Of a DNA stretch of 8,416 bases, positions 1 to 4,899 are shown in pieces; position 1 is the stretch's first letter, and every line of letters starts with the position of its first letter. The DNA comes from Flavobacteriaceae bacterium (GTDB lineage Bacteria > Bacteroidota > Bacteroidia > Flavobacteriales > Flavobacteriaceae), in NCBI GenBank assembly GCA_947482805.1, contig CANKLK010000097.1, positions 1 through 8,416 on the forward strand, in the 5' to 3' direction. Position numbers and translations under genes: made by a program. Under the pieces are notes generated by a model. It was not told where the DNA came from. It did not search any database and was given only the letters and a program-made list of their open reading frames with translations.

Positions 1-41
1 CCACGGGATAAATCCAATAGCTAATCATCTATTGCGGGGTG

Positions 42-74
42 CAAATATAAAAACTAATTCAACCTCAATCCAAA
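42..74 (-). promoter_or_regulatory. Bacteroidota-type promoter firing off the left edge
   Basis: On the minus strand, TATATTTG (49-42) matches the Bacteroidota -7 consensus TAnnTTTG exactly. A TTTG (74-71) lies 21 bp upstream, and another TTG (68-66) lies 16 bp upstream; either could be the -33 element. Transcription would start near position 37 and leave the window at base 1, so the gene it serves is not visible. The start of the transcript contains a perfect 6-bp inverted repeat (CAATAG/CTATTG, 15-20 and 29-34, 8-base loop). Whether this leader structure matters is unknown. Confidence 0.6.
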
Positions 75-200
75 TAAATTTGACGCTTTTTTTACCCTTT
101 TTTTAAGGTGTTGATAACGCGGGGGTTAAATCAACTTTTAAACGAGGTTACATACATAAGCTAAATAACGGCAGCCCTTTTCCTTATAAAACCAAAAAGC

Positions 201-262
201 CTACACTAGCCCCGATAGGAGCAAGCTACCTCGTAGCGCAGATAGCGGGACAACTCGTCCTG
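201..262. repeat. GC-rich palindromic intergenic repeat
   Basis: This block is much richer in G+C than the AT-rich DNA around it. It runs from GCCCCGATAGGAGC (209-222) through a perfect hairpin GCTAC-CTC-GTAGC (225-237) to GCAGATAGCGGGAC (238-251), with outer CCCG (211-214) and CGGG (246-249) able to pair. A second small stem, GGAC/GTCC, follows at 248-260. From memory, the arrangement of a GCCCCGATAG-like left end, a variable central palindrome and a GATAGCGGG right end resembles a dispersed intergenic repeat common in Flavobacterium genomes; I could not run a search. It lies just downstream of the permease stop codon, so its folded RNA could end or stabilise that transcript. The rest of 1-286, apart from the promoter at 42-74, shows nothing I recognise. 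Confidence 0.55.
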
Positions 263-286
263 ATGACTATAGATGTTGTGCTTCGA

Positions 287-1519
287 CTACTCGAAACGAA
301 TTGATTTGGAAGGTGTAATTTTAGTAATGATAAACGACGGAATAAGTAAAACCAACAGGCAGATAGCAACAGTTCCGATATTGAGCAACAAAATATAAAA
401 AAGGTTGATGTCGACTGGTGCCACGTTAACATAGTAACTTTCGGGGTTAAGCTTGATGATACCGAAGTATTTTTGGAGAAGCAACAATCCGATGCCAATG
501 ATATTCCCCAAAAGTAATCCGCGACCAATTAAGTAGGCGGCGTTGTAGAGAAACATTTTTCTGATTGACCAATTGTTTGCACCTAGTGATTTTAGAATTC
601 CAATCATTTGGGTTCTTTCGAGAATTAACACCAAAAGTGCGACTACCATATTTATAGTAGAAACGGCAATCATAACAATGAGGATAACAAGGATATTGAA
701 GTCAAAAAGTTTTAGCCATTCGAAAATGTAATAGAATTTCTCAACTATGGTTTGGGAATCGAGCGATGATGATGTTTCCTGATAAATCTGTTGTCCTTGG
801 CTTTCTATTTGGGTAAAATCGTCTACAAAGACTTCGAAAGAACCTATTTGGTCGGACTTCCATTTATTTATTCTTTGCACATGACGAATATCTCCAATCA
901 CATAATTGGCATCAAATTCCTGGAAACCTGAATTGTAAATTCCGACTATCTTAAAATTGCGGAGATTATATCCTTCGCTGTCTTCTTTCATAAAATAGGT
1001 TACGAACTTATCCCCAAGTTTTAATCCTAATCGATTGCATAAATATTGAGAAATCAACGTTTCTTCGTTAAGATTGGTTTTGAAGTTAGGCAGTCTTCCT
1101 TCGACTAAATATTCTTTCAGATTATCGGTGCGATATTCTTTACCAACGCCTTTGAAGATTATCCCTTCAAAAGCAGATTCTGTTCTAATCATTCCGCCTT
1201 TGCTGGCAACGGCTTGAATGTGTTGAATTCCATCAACGGTTTTGAAGTTTGGGTAAAAGTTTTGGTAAATAGAAATCGGCCTTGTACTAACATCCGAATT
1301 ATTGTCGTTGTAACCCGAAATGATAATATGTCCGTTAAAAGCAGAAACTTTCTGGCGTATTTTTTCTTGCAAACCAATTCCGGTTGCGATGGAAACAATC
1401 ATCATAATCATTCCGAGTGCAATGGCGGTGATAGCAATTTTTATTATTGGCGCAGAAATACTACTTTTATGGTCTTTAGCAGTAATGAGTCGTTTTGCTA
1501 TAAAATATTCTAATTTCAA
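287..1519 (-). CDS. FtsX/LolC-LolE-type ABC transporter permease
   Basis: This is a 410-residue inner-membrane permease of the MacB/FtsX superfamily. It has one N-terminal helix (about 25-49), a large periplasmic domain (50-270), then three C-terminal helices (about 274-300, 328-348, 374-397) forming the FtsX domain. The cytoplasmic loop ERTQMIGILKSLGA (301-314) and NPESYYV (358-364) match LolC/LolE permeases, which extract lipoproteins for transport to the outer membrane. No LolD-type ATPase is in the window, so the partner is elsewhere and the substrate is inferred. I chose the TTG at 1519, giving MKLEYFIAKRL, because relatives typically begin just before this segment. A -7 promoter box at 1551-1544 also overlaps or follows the earlier TTG codons at 1546 and 1603. 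The frame has no suitable ATG nearby. The gene is divergent from namZ, with 4 bp between start codons. Confidence 0.88.
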   Translation of the reverse strand: MKLEYFIAKRLITAKDHKSSISAPIIKIAITAIALGMIMMIVSIATGIGLQEKIRQKVSAFNGHIIISGYNDNNSDVSTRPISIYQNFYPNFKTVDGIQHIQAVASKGGMIRTESAFEGIIFKGVGKEYRTDNLKEYLVEGRLPNFKTNLNEETLISQYLCNRLGLKLGDKFVTYFMKEDSEGYNLRNFKIVGIYNSGFQEFDANYVIGDIRHVQRINKWKSDQIGSFEVFVDDFTQIESQGQQIYQETSSSLDSQTIVEKFYYIFEWLKLFDFNILVILIVMIAVSTINMVVALLVLILERTQMIGILKSLGANNWSIRKMFLYNAAYLIGRGLLLGNIIGIGLLLLQKYFGIIKLNPESYYVNVAPVDINLFYILLLNIGTVAICLLVLLIPSFIITKITPSKSIRFE

Positions 1520-1523
1520 TGGT

Positions 1524-2756
1524 ATGATTTCAAATTTAGTGTTCAAAAATACAGTTTTATTCTCGGTTTTGCTAATGGTTTCTTGTGGAAGCCTCACCCC
1601 CAACCCCTCTCCAAAGGAGAGGGGAGCTGAAACCGCTTATAATAAAGACATTATAACAGCCACTGAGAATTATACTGCTTATCTTCCTTTATTAAAAGAT
1701 AAAAAAGTAGGCATTGTAACCAATCAAACTGGCGTATTAAACTACTATTCTCCTGAAGAAACGCAAGTAAATTTAAATATTGTGGATTTTCTACTAGCTA
1801 AAAAGATTAACCTTCAAAAAATCTTTGCCCCCGAACATGGGTTCCGAGGCACAGCTGATGCCGGCGAACATGTGGTTGATGGAAAAGATACCAAAACCGG
1901 ATTACCAATTATTTCTCTTTATGGCGATAACAAAAAACCAAAAGCTGAGCAATTAGCGGGTCTAGATATTTTGGTTTTTGATTTGCAAGATGTTGGCGCT
2001 CGATTCTATACTTATATTTCTTCGTTGCATTATATTATGGAAGCTTGTGCTGAAAATAATATTCAGCTTATTGTTTTAGACCGCCCGAATCCAAATGGAA
2101 GTATTGTTGATGGTCCAGTTCTTGAAAAAGAATTCACGAGTTTTGTAGGCATGCACCCAATTCCGTTATTGCATGGTATGACCATTGGCGAATATGCCCA
2201 AATGATTAATGGTGAAAAATGGTTAAAAAACGAAGTAAAATGCAAAATGATTGTAATTCCGTGTTTGAATTATAAACATGAGATGTTTTATAGCCTTCCT
2301 ATGAAACCTTCGCCGAATTTACCTAACGACCAAGCGATTAATCTTTATGCGAGTTTATGTTTATTTGAAGGAACGAATGTGAGTGTGGGCCGTGGTACCG
2401 AAAAACAATTCCAGATTTATGGTTCGCCGTTTCTTCCGAAAAGTGAATTTAGTTTTACTCCTATTCCTAATTTTGGCGCTAAAGATCCGCTTTATAAAAA
2501 TCAATTGTGTTATGGTGAAGATTTGACTATAGCAGCTAAAGTAAGTAAGCTAGAACTAAAATGGATTATAAAAGCTTACAATGAAACTTCCGACAAAACT
2601 AAATTCTTTAATCCTTTCTTTACTAAATTAGCCGGAACCAAAAAGTTGCAACAACAAATAGAAGCCGGAACATCGGATGCTGACATTCGAAAATCGTGGG
2701 AAAAGGGATTGAGTGAGTTTAAGGTGATTCGGAAGAAATATTTGATTTATGAATAA
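1524..2756 (+). CDS. namZ: NamZ-family exo-beta-N-acetylmuramidase lipoprotein (DUF1343)
   Basis: This 410-residue protein belongs to the DUF1343/GH171 family. Characterised members remove N-acetylmuramic acid from the non-reducing ends of peptidoglycan fragments during cell-wall recycling. Family motifs are all present: VGIVTNQTG (62-70), APEHGFRG (102-109), GLPIISLYG (126-134), DLQDVGARFYTY (153-164), DRPNPNG (186-192) and HGMTIGE (217-223). The Glu of PEHG is, as I recall, the proposed catalytic residue. The ATG at 1524 gives a lipoprotein signal peptide with a hydrophobic core at 11-19 and lipobox MVSC (Cys21), so the enzyme should be membrane-anchored and face the periplasm. The frame is open further upstream to 1320, but that part overlaps the permease gene antisense and encodes no signal sequence. 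Residues 23-35 come from a GC-rich palindromic repeat inserted in frame. I found no convincing -7 box upstream. Confidence 0.9.
   Translation: MISNLVFKNTVLFSVLLMVSCGSLTPNPSPKERGAETAYNKDIITATENYTAYLPLLKDKKVGIVTNQTGVLNYYSPEETQVNLNIVDFLLAKKINLQKIFAPEHGFRGTADAGEHVVDGKDTKTGLPIISLYGDNKKPKAEQLAGLDILVFDLQDVGARFYTYISSLHYIMEACAENNIQLIVLDRPNPNGSIVDGPVLEKEFTSFVGMHPIPLLHGMTIGEYAQMINGEKWLKNEVKCKMIVIPCLNYKHEMFYSLPMKPSPNLPNDQAINLYASLCLFEGTNVSVGRGTEKQFQIYGSPFLPKSEFSFTPIPNFGAKDPLYKNQLCYGEDLTIAAKVSKLELKWIIKAYNETSDKTKFFNPFFTKLAGTKKLQQQIEAGTSDADIRKSWEKGLSEFKVIRKKYLIYE
1544..1551 (-). promoter_or_regulatory. -7 promoter box for the permease gene, inside namZ
   Basis: The minus strand reads TATTTTTG at 1551-1544, an exact match to TAnnTTTG. 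Transcription would start near 1538, giving a 5' leader of about 20 bases before the TTG start at 1519. No good TTG -33 element lies 17-21 bp upstream (the best is a TTA), so the promoter may be weak. The box lies inside the signal-peptide codons of the divergent namZ gene. Confidence 0.45.
1590..1628. repeat. GC-rich palindromic repeat inserted in frame in namZ
   Basis: These 39 bases are built around a perfect 9-bp inverted repeat, CCCCTCTCC-AAA-GGAGAGGGG (1604-1624), in an otherwise AT-rich gene. They encode 13 residues (SLTPNPSPKERGA) directly after the lipobox Cys and the next Gly. The peptide NPSPKERG is one I recognise as recurring in unrelated Bacteroidota proteins, as expected of a dispersed DNA repeat read in one favoured frame. 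Being 39 bases, it keeps the reading frame, and it sits in the flexible linker of a lipoprotein where extra residues are easily tolerated. In the namZ mRNA it would form a strong hairpin near codons 27-34. Confidence 0.75.
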
Positions 2757-2765
2757 AGAGAAAAG

Positions 2766-2796
2766 AATATAGAGTATAGAAAATAGACTCTATAAA
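2766..2796. repeat. Heptad repeat and dyad between convergent genes
   Basis: Three consecutive 7-mers, AATATAG, AGTATAG and AAAATAG (2766-2786), form a degenerate tandem repeat just after the namZ stop codon. The same stretch contains a perfect 8-bp inverted repeat, TATAGAGT (2768-2775) and ACTCTATA (2787-2794), with an 11-base loop. The right arm overlaps the stop codon of the convergent YkgJ-family gene. There is no T-tract after the stem on either strand, so a classical intrinsic terminator is doubtful, although a weak bidirectional one is possible. Confidence 0.5.
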
Positions 2797-3290
2797 GGCA
2801 ATCGTTTCTTCATTTCTTCCACAATATTGTAAGCCGCCGGGCAAATGGCGACATTCTTCAACGTCAAATCAGAAATCTGCTGGAATTTTTTTCTATCAGT
2901 GTGCGGAAATTCGCGACAGGCTTTTGGTCGAACGTCATATATCTTACAATAATTATCGTTATCCAAAAACGTACATGGAACGTTTTGCAGCACATAATCC
3001 TTGTCTTCATCTATGCGAAGATATTGGTCGATGAATTGCTGTGGCTTTTGTTTCAAATGTTTTGAAATCCGTTCAATATCAGCTGAAGTAAATAATGGCC
3101 CGGTTGTTTTACAGCAATTCGCGCAGTTCAAACAATCGGTTCGTTTGAATTCGGAATCGTGCAATTCCTGCATCACATAATCGAGATTCTTAGGCGCTTT
3201 CTTTTTGAGCTTATCAAAATACTTTTTGTTTTCGATATGCTTATCTTTGGCTAACTTTTGAATTTCGTTTAATGATGGTTTCAAACTCAT
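2790..3290 (-). CDS. YkgJ-family cysteine-cluster protein (CxxCxxCC)
   Basis: This 166-residue soluble protein has no signal peptide. The signature CLNCANCC (Cys53, 56, 59, 60) defines the YkgJ/CxxCxxCC family (PF03692), thought to bind a zinc ion or an Fe-S cluster. Further cysteines at 106, 115, 125 and 150 fit the family pattern of PCxFL...YCxIYxxRPxACRxFP. The first 50 residues are Lys-rich and mostly helical. The family's biochemical role is not established, so I give none. The ATG at 3290 is the only sensible start: an in-frame TAA lies 9 bases upstream, and the next Met is residue 40. That TAA is part of a -7 promoter box, so the mRNA is probably leaderless. The gene is convergent with namZ and divergent from the methyltransferase, so it is a single-gene unit. 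Confidence 0.9.
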   Translation of the reverse strand: MSLKPSLNEIQKLAKDKHIENKKYFDKLKKKAPKNLDYVMQELHDSEFKRTDCLNCANCCKTTGPLFTSADIERISKHLKQKPQQFIDQYLRIDEDKDYVLQNVPCTFLDNDNYCKIYDVRPKACREFPHTDRKKFQQISDLTLKNVAICPAAYNIVEEMKKRLPL

Positions 3291-3294
3291 GTTG

Positions 3295-3302
3295 CAAAAT
3301 TA
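3295..3302 (-). promoter_or_regulatory. -7 promoter box directly before the YkgJ-family start
   Basis: The minus strand reads TAATTTTG at 3302-3295, an exact TAnnTTTG match. It is followed by only four bases (CAAC) before the ATG at 3290, so the predicted transcription start falls at or next to the first base of the start codon. No clear TTG -33 element is visible at 17-21 bp; the spacer instead contains a perfect tandem 8-mer. Confidence 0.5.
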
Positions 3303-3309
3303 CATAAAA

Positions 3310-3367
3310 CGAATAACCGAATAACATAAAAATAGAATCTATAAAAAAGATTCTGAAATAAATTCAG
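3310..3367. repeat. Tandem 8-mer and two dyads between divergent genes
   Basis: The 82-bp gap between the YkgJ-family gene and the methyltransferase holds three repeats. CGAATAAC occurs twice in perfect tandem (3310-3325). AGAATCT/AGATTCT forms a 7-bp inverted repeat with a 7-base loop (3334-3354). CTGAA/TTCAG forms a 5-bp inverted repeat (3353-3367) that ends 5 bases before the methyltransferase ATG. Such dyads between divergent genes could be operators or mRNA hairpins, but short AT-rich dyads also arise by chance. Confidence 0.4.
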
Positions 3368-3372
3368 CATAA

Positions 3373-4107
3373 ATGAAAGACCTTTTCGGCAAAGCCATAC
3401 TCGATTTTCAAACTAATAATTCTCCGGAAGATTTGGTTACCGAAACCAACATTTCGGAAGCGGATGAAATGAGTGTGGACTATCTTTTTAGAAGTTTTAA
3501 TGAAATGCCAAAACTCGAAAAGAAAGCGTTACAACTTTGCAAAGGGAAAGTTCTCGATGTTGGTTGTGGTGCGGGAAGTCATAGTTTGTATTTGCAGGAA
3601 AAAGGATATGAAGTGACCGCTATTGACATTTCTGAAAATGCTATTAAAGTGTGTCAACTTCGTGGTTTAAAAAATGCCCGAGTTCAAAATATTTTAGAAA
3701 TTTCAACTGACACGAGCGAAAGCGAACTGGCGAAGCAAAAATTTGACACTATCCTTTTATTGATGAACGGAACCGGAATTTTCAGAACACTTTTGGAAAC
3801 GTCAAGATATCTTCAAAAACTAAAATCACTTTTAAATCCGAATGGACAAATTCTAATTGACAGTTCTGATATTATTTATATGTTTGATGAAGATGCAGAT
3901 GGCAGTTATTTGGTCCCGGCTGAAGGTTATTATGGCGAATTGACATTTACAATCTCCTATAAAAATGAAACCAAAGAATCGTTTCCGTGGTTGTATCTCG
4001 ATTATAATACTTTGCAAAATGCCGCTCAGTCCAATGGATTAGAATGCGAATTAATTATAGAAGGAGAACACTTTGATTATTTGGCAAGATTGACTTTGTT
4101 AAAATAA
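3373..4107 (+). CDS. Class I SAM-dependent methyltransferase
   Basis: This 244-residue cytoplasmic protein has a Rossmann-type methyltransferase fold. Motif I is VLDVGCGAGSHS (60-71), the SAM-binding glycine loop. It is followed by the acidic end of strand 2 in VTAIDIS (81-87, Asp85), which would hold the ribose hydroxyls. A motif IV-like strand, FDTILLLMNGTGIF (124-137), and a post-I region, LNPNGQILIDSSD, complete the core. The N-terminal 50 residues and C-terminal 80 residues are likely to set the substrate, which I cannot name. The ATG at 3373 is the first Met of the frame and lies next to an A-rich stretch. I see no TAnnTTTG box in front of it. It is convergent with queE with 31 bp between stop codons; I see no clear terminator there. 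Confidence 0.9.
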   Translation: MKDLFGKAILDFQTNNSPEDLVTETNISEADEMSVDYLFRSFNEMPKLEKKALQLCKGKVLDVGCGAGSHSLYLQEKGYEVTAIDISENAIKVCQLRGLKNARVQNILEISTDTSESELAKQKFDTILLLMNGTGIFRTLLETSRYLQKLKSLLNPNGQILIDSSDIIYMFDEDADGSYLVPAEGYYGELTFTISYKNETKESFPWLYLDYNTLQNAAQSNGLECELIIEGEHFDYLARLTLLK

Positions 4108-4138
4108 AAAAGCCCAAATAGAACTTTCGATTTAACTT

Positions 4139-4771
4139 TTACGGAATATTCAAATATTTATGCGTTTGCAAAGACACTCTCCATTTTGGATTATTCATTA
4201 CATAGTCTACGATTAACGGCGTCATTTCTTCTTTTTTACTCCATTCGGGTTGCAGGAAAAGAATAGCATTAGGGTTTACTTTGGCAGCTTGTTCTTCTGC
4301 AAAAATAAAATCGTGCTTGTTGTAAATGATCATTTTTAACTCATTGGCTATTTCATACGCATCAGCAACCGGGAATTTATTTTTCTTTGGCGAAAGACAA
4401 AACCAATCCCAACTTCCGGTTACAGGATAAGCACCTGAGGTTTCGATATGTACTTTTAGATTATTGGCTTTTAACTTTTGGGTAAGCAAAGTCATGTCCC
4501 AAGTTAACGGCTCACCACCGGTTACTACAACGGTATCAGCATATTTCTTTGCATTGGCAACAATAATATCCGTTTCAGTTGGTGGATGCAATTCGGCGTT
4601 CCAACTTTCTTTTACATCACACCAATGGCATCCTACATCACAGCCTCCTATCCTAATAAAATAAGCTGCTGTTCCAGTATGATATCCTTCGCCTTGAATT
4701 GTATAGAATTCTTCCATCAGCGGAAGCATTTCTCCTCTTTCAACGGCCAATTGTGTTTCTTTTGATAACAT
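4139..4771 (-). CDS. queE: 7-carboxy-7-deazaguanine synthase QueE
   Basis: This is a 210-residue radical SAM enzyme. It converts 6-carboxy-5,6,7,8-tetrahydropterin to 7-carboxy-7-deazaguanine in the pathway to preQ0 and queuosine, a modified base in tRNA anticodons. The cluster-binding motif is CDVGCHWC (Cys44, 48, 51), which holds the 4Fe-4S cluster with SAM. Also present are the substrate-side YTIQGEG (23-29), the SAM-binding VTGGEP (83-88), IETSGAYP (109-116), LSPKK (126-130) and the typical C-terminal end RVSLQTHKYL. All key residues are intact and the length is normal. The frame is open upstream to a TTG at 4792, but that codon overlaps the promoter; the ATG at 4771 fits a leader of about 15 bases. 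No other queuosine gene is in the window. Confidence 0.95.
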   Translation of the reverse strand: MLSKETQLAVERGEMLPLMEEFYTIQGEGYHTGTAAYFIRIGGCDVGCHWCDVKESWNAELHPPTETDIIVANAKKYADTVVVTGGEPLTWDMTLLTQKLKANNLKVHIETSGAYPVTGSWDWFCLSPKKNKFPVADAYEIANELKMIIYNKHDFIFAEEQAAKVNPNAILFLQPEWSKKEEMTPLIVDYVMNNPKWRVSLQTHKYLNIP

Positions 4772-4789
4772 TTTGTTTAATCTAGTGGG

Positions 4790-4818
4790 CAAAGATAATC
4801 AATTTAAAAATGAGCAAA
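4790..4818 (-). promoter_or_regulatory. queE promoter
   Basis: The minus strand carries TTTG (4818-4815), 17 bp, then TATCTTTG (4797-4790). This is an exact match to both parts of the Bacteroidota housekeeping promoter (TTTG, TAnnTTTG) with normal spacing. Transcription would start near 4785, about 15 bases before the queE ATG. It lies just downstream of the terminator of the TonB operon, so queE is transcribed separately. Confidence 0.75.
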
Positions 4819-4845
4819 TTTGAAAATTTGAAACTGCGAAACAAT

Positions 4846-4874
4846 AAAAAAACCGCTCTAAAATTTGAGCGGTT
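4846..4874 (-). terminator. Intrinsic terminator of the TonB operon
   Basis: On the minus strand, AACCGCTC (4874-4867) pairs perfectly with GAGCGGTT (4858-4851) across an 8-base AT-rich loop. The stem runs into a run of seven T (4852-4846). It lies 25 bp after the stop codon of the TPR gene and before the queE promoter, the classic position and structure for rho-independent termination of the operon coming from the right. Confidence 0.88.
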
Positions 4875-4899
4875 ATTTAGGACTAGTCAAATGATATAA

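Noticed and set aside
201..262. tRNA or other structured RNA gene
   Set aside because: The stems do not form a cloverleaf and there is no anticodon arm or TpsiC-like sequence; a palindromic repeat fits better.
226..528. 100-codon minus-strand open frame
   Set aside because: It mostly overlaps the 3' end of the permease in another frame, starts in the palindromic repeat and has no recognisable protein features.
1189..1513. Open frames on both strands inside the permease gene
   Set aside because: They are out-of-frame shadows with unusual composition and no family signal.
1461..1518. namZ promoter at TACTTTTA (1462-1469) or TAATTTCA (1511-1518)
   Set aside because: Both deviate from TAnnTTTG, and the nearest TTG elements are 12-13 bp upstream, which is too close.
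1320..1523. Upstream extension of the namZ frame to an ATG at 1320
   Set aside because: It lies antisense within the permease coding region, and the lipoprotein signal peptide begins precisely at the ATG at 1524.
1520..1603. Upstream extension of the permease to TTG codons at 1546 or 1603
   Set aside because: The TTG at 1546 overlaps the -7 box and the TTG at 1603 lies upstream of it, at the edge of the palindromic repeat's stem; the added 28 residues do not look like part of the family.
2063..2245. 60-codon open frame antisense to namZ
   Set aside because: It is fully inside conserved NamZ coding sequence and has no supporting start region.
4108..4138. Terminator between the convergent methyltransferase and queE genes
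   Set aside because: There are runs of A and T, but no stem of more than 4 bp on either strand.
4464..4664. 66-codon open frame antisense to queE
   Set aside because: It overlaps the radical SAM core codons and is explained by antisense codon bias.
4772..4790. preQ1 riboswitch upstream of queE
   Set aside because: Only about 15 bases separate the predicted transcription start from the ATG, too few for any known preQ1 aptamer.
4772..4792. TTG start for queE at 4792
   Set aside because: The codon overlaps the queE -7 promoter box, so it would not be in the mRNA.
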